From: Christiangramia salexigens
GTDB taxonomy: Bacteria; Bacteroidota; Bacteroidia; Flavobacteriales; Flavobacteriaceae
Direction of reading: 5' to 3'
NCBI RefSeq assembly: GCF_001889005.1
Contig: NZ_CP018153.1
Span: 452,001-516,000, forward strand
DNA: 64,000 nucleotides
Notes under the pieces: model-generated
The model's input: only the letters and a program-made list of their open reading frames with translations
The model's database searches: none
What the model was told of the DNA's origin: nothing
Program-made: the position numbers and the translations under genes
In this document: piece after piece, positions 26,094 through 33,446 of the stretch
How the letters are laid out: each line of letters begins with the position of its first letter
How positions within the stretch are numbered: the first letter of the stretch is position 1

Positions 26094-27038
26094 ATGTTGC
26101 AGAAATTTATTTCCACCTTGATTAAGTTTCTAATAATAGCAGTTTCTTCCTATATCCTTATTGTAATTATTTGGGGTCACGTGGCGCCCGATTCTTTAAA
26201 GATCAATATTCAGGAGCCAACATCCGGTTATATGAAGGATAGGATCGATGAGATTCAGGAATATGATGATGTAGATATTTTGTTTATTGGAGCTTCGAAT
26301 GTTTATAGAGGTATTGATCCCCGGATATTCGAAAATCATGGAATTACAATTTTTAATCTGGGATCTAACTCTCAAACACCCGAGCAGACCTTAATTCTCC
26401 TAAAACAATACTTGGGATCTTTAGATCCAAAACTGGTGGTGATGGATGTCTACCCTTCGAACTTTGAGAAAGATGGTGTAGAATCCATGCTTGATGTTAT
26501 TACTAATAGTAAAGTTGATAAAGATGTAATTAAATATGTATTGAAGAATCCCAATATAAAACTAATAAATGCCTTGATATATAAAGCTGGAAAACAAATT
26601 CTTTCTTTGAAAGACTCTGATCAAACTGGTGAAAGAAATACAGCAAAATCGGAATATGTTTCAGGTGGTTATGCAGAATACTATGCTTCAGAAAACAATT
26701 ATATTAAAACTTTTCCTGAAGCTGAATGGGAGCTCCAAATGAAACAATTAGAGGCTTTTAATTGTATTATTGATTTATTAACTGCAAGTGAATATCCCTT
26801 TTTTTTAATGAGAACCCCATTAGCAAATTATAAGTACAGTTCTTTTAATAATAATCCTGAGGTAGATTCTATATTTTCGGAATATGGTGAATTTTATAAC
26901 TTTCAAAATCATGTAAAACTTTCTGATACATTAGATTTTTTAGACGGGACTCATCTTAGTCAATCAGGGGTCCATAAATTCAACGATGCCCTAATTAAAT
27001 ATTTAAAAGATAAAAATTTCATTACAGGTTCTAAATGA
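26094..27038 (+). CDS. Membrane-anchored SGNH-like protein (AlgJ/AlgX-like partner)
   Basis: The product (314 aa) has one N-terminal membrane anchor (FISTLIKFLIIAVSSYILIVIIW) and a periplasmic domain. The SGNH-type signature is split: VDILFIGASNVYRGI supplies the block I serine and DGTHLSQSG near the end the Asp-x-x-His. It would transfer the acyl group delivered by the MBOAT protein to the polysaccharide. I start it at the ATG at 26094, directly before the anchor; a longer frame from 26013 would lie inside the MBOAT gene. Sequence similarity to classic AlgJ is not visible, so the acceptor is unknown. Confidence 0.75.
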   Translation: MLQKFISTLIKFLIIAVSSYILIVIIWGHVAPDSLKINIQEPTSGYMKDRIDEIQEYDDVDILFIGASNVYRGIDPRIFENHGITIFNLGSNSQTPEQTLILLKQYLGSLDPKLVVMDVYPSNFEKDGVESMLDVITNSKVDKDVIKYVLKNPNIKLINALIYKAGKQILSLKDSDQTGERNTAKSEYVSGGYAEYYASENNYIKTFPEAEWELQMKQLEAFNCIIDLLTASEYPFFLMRTPLANYKYSSFNNNPEVDSIFSEYGEFYNFQNHVKLSDTLDFLDGTHLSQSGVHKFNDALIKYLKDKNFITGSK

Positions 27039-27086
27039 TTGTAAATGCAATTAATAATTAGAATTCTCTTATACTGATACAAGATT

Positions 27087-27113
27087 TTGATCAATAAAAA
27101 AGTAGTAGTTTTG
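27087..27113 (+). promoter_or_regulatory. Candidate internal promoter before the ABC exporter
   Basis: TTG at 27087-27089 (in TTTTG) and TAGTTTTG at 27106-27113 match -33 and -7 elements. The 16-base spacer is a little short. The box lies 30 bases before the start at 27144 in the longest gap (105 bases) inside the plus-strand part of the locus, so a promoter here makes sense. Confidence 0.5.
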
Positions 27114-27143
27114 GTATTACTCAAGTCACATCAACCTAATTGA

Positions 27144-28925
27144 ATGATAAGCAATTTAAAGGTCAATTTTTATTACTTCAGATTTTTCTATAGGTACCTG
27201 AAGTTAAAAATAATTCTCATCTCAATCGTGAGTCTAATGGTTGGGCTGTTGGACGGTATAGGTTTGGCGATGTTCATTCCTTTAATTCAGTTGGCCTTCG
27301 GGATTGATTCTAACAATAAATACCAGGATAGGATCAGTAATTTTATTTTAGAAAACTTTCATCTTGAAATTGATCTTTTATCGGTGTTTTTAGTGATCGT
27401 GATTCTTTTTTCTATCAAAGCAATTTTTAAATTTTTGGAATCATTTTTAAGAGTTCACTATCAGCAAATTTTTATGCGGAAAGTAAGGTTTGAGAATATC
27501 GATCTTCTTAGTGAGTTTGATTATCAAAAATTTGTAGTTACAGAGGCAGGTAAAATTCAAAATAATCTTAGTTCTGAAGTAAACCGGTTGAGCATTGCCT
27601 TTCGTTTATATTTCAAGACGATTCAGATATCGATATTAGTAATTGTCTATTTAGGCTTAGCGGTCTTTACAGACTGGAGGTTTACTATCCTGGTAGTACT
27701 AGGAGGGGTAATTATGAATTTTGTTTTTTTGATCTTCTATAAGAGAACAAAATATTTTTCAAAGAAATTTTCGAGTGAAAGCAATGTATTCCAGGGCTTG
27801 CTAATGCAAAAAATCAATAATTTTCAATACCTAAAAGCTACAGGACTTAATAGGTCATTTGGAAAGCAGTTGAAAAGTAAGATTTTCGATATTGAGGCTT
27901 TTCAAAAAAAATTAGGCATAGTAGAGGCGAGTCTGGGAGCTCTTCGGGAACCTTTTGCGATTGCCATAGTTTCTATCTCAATTCTGATATATTCAAAATT
28001 TATTGCAGATGATATTGCCAGCATTATTTTAAGTTTATTGTTGTTGTACCGATGCCTGACTTATTTTTTAGCTATGCAGGAGCAATGGAATCTATTTTTA
28101 GGTGTGTCAGGAAGTCTGAATGCAGTTAATGATTTCAACTCTATGTTAATCAAAAACAAGGACTCTTCAGGAGAAAATAAATTTAAGGGACTCAAAAATT
28201 CATTAAATCTCCGTAATGTAGATTTTGGATATCATAATGGAAATCCTGTATTAAAAAACATTAATCTGTCTATTTCCAAGAATGAAATTTTGGCCATTGT
28301 AGGTGAAAGTGGTTCGGGGAAAACCACTCTGATGAATATCATTGCAGGAATTTTGAAGCCCTCACAGGGGGAATATCTTGTTGATAATTATAATTTCGGT
28401 GGAATAGAAGCTGAATCTTTTAAAAGACGTTTGGGATATATTGTTCAGAATCCTGTGATATTTAATGATACTATTTTTAATAATATTAGTTGTTGGCTTC
28501 CAAAAACCTCAGAAAACTTAGATAAGTTCTGGAAAGCTGCTAAAAAAGCAAGTATTTATAATTATATTCAATCGTTACCTGATAAGGAAAACACCTTACT
28601 AGGTTATAATGGAATAAATATCAGCGGTGGTCAAAAGCAAAGGTTTTCTATTGCAAGAGAATTATTCAAAGATTCCGAGATATTATTTATGGATGAAGCA
28701 ACTTCGAATCTTGATAGTGAAACCGAATTTGAGATTCATAATAATATCAAAAATCTTAAAGGCGAATATACGATTGTCTTAATAGCGCACAGATTGGCGA
28801 CAGTTAAATCTGCCGATAGAATTGTAGTACTAAATAATGGTCATATTGAGGATATTGGCACTTATAATTATCTCATAGAGAATTGTAGCGAATTTAAGAG
28901 AATGGTGAATTTACAAATGCTATAA
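27144..28925 (+). CDS. ABC exporter, fused membrane and ATPase domains (PglK/MsbA-like)
   Basis: The product (593 aa) has six transmembrane helices in residues 1-320 and a nucleotide-binding domain from about 350. Walker A is GESGSGKTT, the signature is ISGGQKQRFSIARE, Walker B is ILFMDEATSNLD, and the H-loop is LIAHRLAT, so the ATPase looks intact. It works as a homodimer. Its place among glycosyltransferases and beside a bacillosamine cassette suggests a lipid-linked oligosaccharide flippase such as PglK rather than a lipid A exporter. It precedes the glycosyltransferase and ulosonic-acid-like cassette and may export a product made by them. Confidence 0.87.
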   Translation: MISNLKVNFYYFRFFYRYLKLKIILISIVSLMVGLLDGIGLAMFIPLIQLAFGIDSNNKYQDRISNFILENFHLEIDLLSVFLVIVILFSIKAIFKFLESFLRVHYQQIFMRKVRFENIDLLSEFDYQKFVVTEAGKIQNNLSSEVNRLSIAFRLYFKTIQISILVIVYLGLAVFTDWRFTILVVLGGVIMNFVFLIFYKRTKYFSKKFSSESNVFQGLLMQKINNFQYLKATGLNRSFGKQLKSKIFDIEAFQKKLGIVEASLGALREPFAIAIVSISILIYSKFIADDIASIILSLLLLYRCLTYFLAMQEQWNLFLGVSGSLNAVNDFNSMLIKNKDSSGENKFKGLKNSLNLRNVDFGYHNGNPVLKNINLSISKNEILAIVGESGSGKTTLMNIIAGILKPSQGEYLVDNYNFGGIEAESFKRRLGYIVQNPVIFNDTIFNNISCWLPKTSENLDKFWKAAKKASIYNYIQSLPDKENTLLGYNGINISGGQKQRFSIARELFKDSEILFMDEATSNLDSETEFEIHNNIKNLKGEYTIVLIAHRLATVKSADRIVVLNNGHIEDIGTYNYLIENCSEFKRMVNLQML

Positions 28926-28932
28926 ATACCCC

Positions 28933-29865
28933 ATGAATAGTGATCCTCTCCATTTTGCTGCATTTATAATTACTTATAACCGACCGGATATTTTAAAAGA
29001 AAGTATTTCAAGTCTACTTCATCAGACTTATTCACCTAACCAAATTCTTATTGTTGATAATAGCTTGAACGACCATACTCAGCAAATGGTTGATAGATTA
29101 AATTCCGATAAATTAATTTATCATAAAGTAGGTTATAATTCGGGCCCAGCAGGAGGAAGTAAAATAGGTTTGCTAATACTTTCTGAATTGGGCTATAAGT
29201 GGATTTATTGGGGTGATGATAATAACCCTCCTCGAGATTCAAGTGTCTTTAAAAGAATGTTTGAATGTATTGATGCTTTGGCTATTAATGGAAATAAAGA
29301 GCATGTAGGTCTAATTTCAGGAAAAGGTGCTTTTTTTAATCATTTTAATGGACGAATTAGGTCTCTTACAAATGCGGAATTGAAAAAGGCCGAGATCACT
29401 GAGGTGGATGTTGTTCCTGGGGGGCATACTCTGATAGTTAATTCTGAAGTAATCAAAAAAGAAATTATACCTGATGAAAGTTTATTTTTTGGATTTGAGG
29501 ATCTTGATTTCAGTTTGAAACTTAGAAAACATGGTTATAAAATTTATGTGGATGCGAAAACCTGGTTACAAATTAGATATAAACACAATGATTTAAAAAA
29601 TGCCTATAGACCAAGAATTAAAAGCTTTGGGGATAAGACGGGAAATTTAAATCGACAATACTACAGCACGAGAAATTTGCTTAAGATCTTTTATTCTCAA
29701 AAATTATGGTTTCCTTTTATTTTTCAACTAATTAAAACACTTATAAAAATTCCATCAGGATTTTTATACGGGTTGAATTTCGGAGTTAAAAATTGCTTAA
29801 TTCAATCTAAAGCTTTGAGAGATTTTTTTGTAGGAAACTATCAAAAAAATCTTAAGGTTGATTAA
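28933..29865 (+). CDS. GT2-family glycosyltransferase (rhamnosyl/galactofuranosyl-like branch)
   Basis: The product (310 aa) has an N-terminal GT-A domain: AAFIITYNRPDILKESISSL, ILIVDNSLNDHT, then YNSGPAGGSKIGL and the metal-site YWGDDNNPP. The GPAGG block followed by a W-x-DDD/DDN motif is found in the branch with rhamnosyl- and galactofuranosyltransferases. The later FFGFEDLDFSLKLRKHGY carries the ED-x-D/E acceptor motif. A hydrophobic patch near the C-terminus may touch the membrane. The donor is not predictable beyond this. Confidence 0.88.
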   Translation: MNSDPLHFAAFIITYNRPDILKESISSLLHQTYSPNQILIVDNSLNDHTQQMVDRLNSDKLIYHKVGYNSGPAGGSKIGLLILSELGYKWIYWGDDNNPPRDSSVFKRMFECIDALAINGNKEHVGLISGKGAFFNHFNGRIRSLTNAELKKAEITEVDVVPGGHTLIVNSEVIKKEIIPDESLFFGFEDLDFSLKLRKHGYKIYVDAKTWLQIRYKHNDLKNAYRPRIKSFGDKTGNLNRQYYSTRNLLKIFYSQKLWFPFIFQLIKTLIKIPSGFLYGLNFGVKNCLIQSKALRDFFVGNYQKNLKVD

Positions 29866-29909
29866 TTTCCCTATAATCCTCTTAAATTGCCGTCAATTAA
29901 ACATGAAAT

Positions 29910-31433
29910 ATGTCTAATAATAAAATCTCTGTTTTAGATTGTACTCTGCGGGATGGTGGATATTATACGAATTGGGATTTTCCCGAAGAGATTATTGATG
30001 CATATTTTAAAGCGATAAATGATCTTCCTATAGACTATGTAGAAATAGGTTATATCTCCAAAGAACAGCCAAATTACCATGGAGCATTTTTCTACTTACC
30101 ACGTACAGTTTTGGAAAATTGTAGATCTAAATGTGATCGAAAATTTTCTATAATGGTAAATGAAAAAGATGTGTCATCTGCTGATATTCCTGAACTGCTG
30201 CATAGAGCCAAAGGCTTCGTAGACCTAGTAAGACTTGCTGTTAAACCTGAAAATATTAATTCCTCAATTAATTGTGGAAAGGAGTTAAAAAAAATGGGAT
30301 TTAAAGTCGCATTAAATCTAATGTACGCTAGCGAATGGAATCAATCCTTTCCAAATAGGAAATCTTTAGACGAAATAAATAATGCTTTTGATTTCTTTTA
30401 TATCGTAGATTCTTATGGAGCGCTCTTCCCTGAAGATGTCCAAAGTGTTGTTAAGTATCTCAAAGATAATTTGAATATCCCCATAGGATTTCATGGTCAT
30501 AATAACCTGGAATTAGCAATGGCTAATTCATTGTCAGCACTAGAATCTGGTATAGATTTAATTGATTCCACTGTTATAGGTATGGGAAGAGGTGCTGGAA
30601 ATTTAAGAACAGAATTAATCCTAAGTGTTTTACAAAAAAGGTATGGAATAAATCTGGATTTTGATGTTCTCTATAACATAACCGAAAAATTTCAGGATTT
30701 AAAACAAACCTATGGTTGGGGTACCAATTTACCCTTTATGGTTTCGGGTTTATATTCACTTCCCCAGGACGCAGTTATGTCAAAAGTTAAGAAGAGATAT
30801 TTTTCCCTGAATGAATATTCTAATGTCGGTAAATCTGATTTTGAAAATTCTAAAAATTTTAAACTGAATAAGAAGTATAAATATGCACTTTTGGTTGGGG
30901 GGGGAGAGTCGGTATATACCCATAAGGCAGCAATTATTGAATATCTAAATCAAAATCCCGAAGTGCTGGTGATTTATGCAAGTTCCAAGAATGTTGGTGA
31001 ATTAATTGGAATTGATAACCATCAAATACATTTCTTAGCTGGGAATGAAGGCAAACGTTTAGAATTGGAATTGGAAAACCATTCAAATAATAGTAATAGG
31101 ACTTTACTGCTAGCTCCTGAGTTTTTTTCGACTTTAAATTACTTGCCTAAGAAATGTTCGGATCAAATTTTTTATCTGAAAAATGAAGATTTCCAACAGA
31201 AGTACAAAAGGTCTGTTACTGCTTTAATTTTACAGTTTTGCCTGAGCAATAATGTTAGTAGTATCTATATCACAGGTTATGATGGTTATGGCATTTCAAT
31301 GAATAAAGCTGAGCTCGAACTTTTCGAAGAAAATCAGAAGATCTTTGACGATTTTAATAATAATCTGACTTTAAAAAGTATTACTCCTACCGAATATCGA
31401 CTAGAATCTAAATCTATATATACTTTGATCTGA
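29910..31433 (+). CDS. DRE-TIM pyruvate-type aldolase fused to an unassigned C-terminal domain
   Basis: The product (507 aa) has two parts. Residues 5-270 resemble 4-hydroxy-2-oxovalerate aldolase and HMG-CoA lyase: LDCTLRDGG gives the catalytic R14 and metal ligand D15, GFHGHNNLELAMANSL the metal ligands H195 and H197, and IGMGRGAGN the family's glycine-rich block. Such enzymes join or split pyruvate and an aldehyde with a divalent metal. Residues 322-507 form a second Rossmann-like domain with LLVGGGESVYTHKAAIIEYL and SIYITGYDGYG; I do not recognise it. The next genes are a cytidylyltransferase (1-base overlap), a HAD phosphatase and a GT29-like transferase, so a 3-deoxy-2-ulosonic acid is a likely product. 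No promoter box was seen in the short gap before it. Confidence 0.75.
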   Translation: MSNNKISVLDCTLRDGGYYTNWDFPEEIIDAYFKAINDLPIDYVEIGYISKEQPNYHGAFFYLPRTVLENCRSKCDRKFSIMVNEKDVSSADIPELLHRAKGFVDLVRLAVKPENINSSINCGKELKKMGFKVALNLMYASEWNQSFPNRKSLDEINNAFDFFYIVDSYGALFPEDVQSVVKYLKDNLNIPIGFHGHNNLELAMANSLSALESGIDLIDSTVIGMGRGAGNLRTELILSVLQKRYGINLDFDVLYNITEKFQDLKQTYGWGTNLPFMVSGLYSLPQDAVMSKVKKRYFSLNEYSNVGKSDFENSKNFKLNKKYKYALLVGGGESVYTHKAAIIEYLNQNPEVLVIYASSKNVGELIGIDNHQIHFLAGNEGKRLELELENHSNNSNRTLLLAPEFFSTLNYLPKKCSDQIFYLKNEDFQQKYKRSVTALILQFCLSNNVSSIYITGYDGYGISMNKAELELFEENQKIFDDFNNNLTLKSITPTEYRLESKSIYTLI

Positions 31434-32113
31434 TGAGTATAGGCTTATTTATACCGGTAAGAAAGGGTAGCGAAAGACTAAAAAATAAGAATACCCGAAA
31501 GTTTTCAAATTTTGAAGGAGGCTTGTTGGAATATAAGCTCACTCAACTAGTTAATTTTGACAGTGTAGATGAGATAATTATTTCAACAAATGATGAAAGG
31601 TGTTTAGAGATTATCACCGACTTTAAAGATAGGATCTATAATCTAAAAATAGATAAAAGGCCAGATTATCTTGGAGCGACTAATACTGAACTTTCGGAAT
31701 TAATTAAGTATGTTCCAACGATTTCAAAATGTGATAATTTTTTATGGAGTCATGTTACTTCTCCATTTTGTCATAGCCAGATATATACTTCAGCTTTGCA
31801 GACATTCCATCAATTGGAAGATTTTGACTCATTAATGACGGGATATGCCTTTCAGGATTTTCTTTGGAATAAAGAAGAAAATTTTATAGTTAATAATAAA
31901 ACTAAGTTTGAGTGGCCTAGAACTCAGGATTTAGAGAAGAACTTTGTTCTTAATAACGCTATTTTTATTGCTAATCGAGAAAATTATTTGTTAGGTAACC
32001 GAATTGGGCAAAATCCCTATTTAATGGAAATGGGTAAGTTAGAGTCTTGGGATATTGACACTGAAATTGATTTTAAAATTTCTGAAGCTTTAAAAAATGA
32101 ATTTTTCGAATAA
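31433..32113 (+). CDS. CMP-ulosonic acid cytidylyltransferase, NeuA-like
   Basis: The product (226 aa) is a GT-A-like nucleotidyltransferase. The CTP-binding loop is PVRKGSERLKNKNTRKF (residues 8-24), which corresponds to the P-A/V-R-x-G-S-x-x-x-x-x-K-N motif of CMP-NeuAc synthetases. The end WDIDTEIDFKISEAL is the conserved C-terminal D-x-D metal site. The substrate should be an acid with a 2-keto-3-deoxy frame, yet the middle of the protein differs enough from NeuA that the sugar is open. Its 5' end overlaps the aldolase stop by 1 base and its 3' end overlaps the HAD gene by 17. Confidence 0.85.
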   Translation: MSIGLFIPVRKGSERLKNKNTRKFSNFEGGLLEYKLTQLVNFDSVDEIIISTNDERCLEIITDFKDRIYNLKIDKRPDYLGATNTELSELIKYVPTISKCDNFLWSHVTSPFCHSQIYTSALQTFHQLEDFDSLMTGYAFQDFLWNKEENFIVNNKTKFEWPRTQDLEKNFVLNNAIFIANRENYLLGNRIGQNPYLMEMGKLESWDIDTEIDFKISEALKNEFFE

Positions 32114-32717
32114 AAAAGTAATATTCTGGGATTTTGACGGAGTGATCATAAGTTCAGAAGAAATCAGAATTTATGGCTTTAAAGAAGTTTTGAAAGATTA
32201 TCCAAAGAAACAAGTTGAACAATTACTTGAATTTCATAAGAAAAATGGAGGGTTGTCACGATATGTGAAATTTCGCTATTTTTTTGAAGATGTTCGGGGA
32301 GAAGAGGTTTCTGAACCAATCATCAATAACCTTGCAATGCAGTTTTCAAAAATAATGTTGGATAATTTGACTTCAAGAGAATTGTTAATTGCAGACACCT
32401 ATAATTTTATAAGTAACCAATATCAGAATTTTGAAATGCATATTGTGTCTGGATCTGATGAAAAAGAGCTTCGGGAATTATGTAGTCAACTTGGTTTAGT
32501 CAATTTCTTTGATCTAATCTACGGCTCTCCTACACCCAAAACAAGCCTTGTAGCGCAGATTATCCTGGATAAAAATTATGAACCTCAAGATTGCGTGTTA
32601 ATTGGGGATTCAATAAATGATTATGAAGCAGCTAAAATCAATGGCGTTGATTTTATAGGATTTAATAATATCCACTTGAAAGAGAGGGGATTAAGCTATA
32701 TAGAAGGGTTTGAATAA
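32097..32717 (+). CDS. HAD-family phosphatase (Gph-like)
   Basis: The product (206 aa) shows the four HAD motifs: WDFDGVI with nucleophile D12 and acid D14, HIVSGSD as motif II, a lysine in PTPKTSL as motif III, and VLIGDSINDYEAA as motif IV. A helical cap lies between motifs I and II. Gph/NeuC-independent pathways use such phosphatases to remove phosphate from a sugar-phosphate precursor; in its place between the cytidylyltransferase and the transferase it would act on the phosphorylated product of the aldolase or on its aldehyde substrate. It overlaps both neighbours, which suggests coupled translation. Confidence 0.85.
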   Translation: MNFSNKKVIFWDFDGVIISSEEIRIYGFKEVLKDYPKKQVEQLLEFHKKNGGLSRYVKFRYFFEDVRGEEVSEPIINNLAMQFSKIMLDNLTSRELLIADTYNFISNQYQNFEMHIVSGSDEKELRELCSQLGLVNFFDLIYGSPTPKTSLVAQIILDKNYEPQDCVLIGDSINDYEAAKINGVDFIGFNNIHLKERGLSYIEGFE

Positions 32718-33438
32718 TATACTAAGGCATATTTACGCTGTTTTTTTAAAATTTCGTTCAGTAAAGGGATTTGATCCGTTAAAGGAATTTAAGGGGAAAC
32801 GGATTGCCGTTATCGGTGCTGCAGATACAGCATTGTCATCCGAATGGGGGGTATTAATTAATAATTTAGACTTAGTAATTAGGGTTAATAAAGCACCACA
32901 TAGCTGGAACCCGGATATGGAGAAAAATATTGGTAAAAAGACTGATATATTATACCATAGTTTCTTTGAAAATCTGGAAAGTGGTGGTGGAGCAATAGAT
33001 CAAGATTTATATTCAAAATTCGGTATTAAGAAGATTGTAAATCCTAATAATAATTCTTTGGGCCAGAAGGCTCATTTGAATTTTTATAAAAGACATAAAA
33101 AACCTATTCAAACATTTATTTTAGATCAAGATATTTCAGAAAGAATCACTAATGAATTTGAAGAAGGACTTCCTACAATTGGATTTTATGCGCTGGCCAG
33201 TGTTTTGATGACGCAAGCTGAAGAAATATATATATCCGGATTTTCATTTTTTAAAACCCCTTATTATAAAGGTTATAGGGATCATCTTTTAGATGAGAAA
33301 AGAAACAAGGAACATATTAAAAAGCAGGGCTTACATGATCCTGATAGAGAATTTGAAGTTTTTAAGAAATTACTAAGAAATTCTCCTGCGAAAAAAATTA
33401 TCTTGGACCCATATCTTAGAAATATCCTGTCTGCCTAA
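32710..33438 (+). CDS. GT29-like sialyltransferase-family protein
   Basis: The product (242 aa) shows the motif order of sialyltransferases: motif L at 31-62 (RIAVIGAADTALSSEW, then DLVIRVNKAP), motif S at 153-180 (GLPTIGFYALASVLM then IYISGFSFF) and a VS-type H-x4-E at H209-E214 (HDPDREFE). The H would be the catalytic base. The cytidylyltransferase two genes upstream would supply a CMP-linked donor. The frame must start with TTG at 32710, inside the previous gene's end: no methionine occurs before motif L. There is no transmembrane anchor. GT29 is best known from animals; this is a short bacterial form, and donor specificity is unproven. Confidence 0.72.
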   Translation: MNNILRHIYAVFLKFRSVKGFDPLKEFKGKRIAVIGAADTALSSEWGVLINNLDLVIRVNKAPHSWNPDMEKNIGKKTDILYHSFFENLESGGGAIDQDLYSKFGIKKIVNPNNNSLGQKAHLNFYKRHKKPIQTFILDQDISERITNEFEEGLPTIGFYALASVLMTQAEEIYISGFSFFKTPYYKGYRDHLLDEKRNKEHIKKQGLHDPDREFEVFKKLLRNSPAKKIILDPYLRNILSA

Positions 33439-33446
33439 AATTCTAT

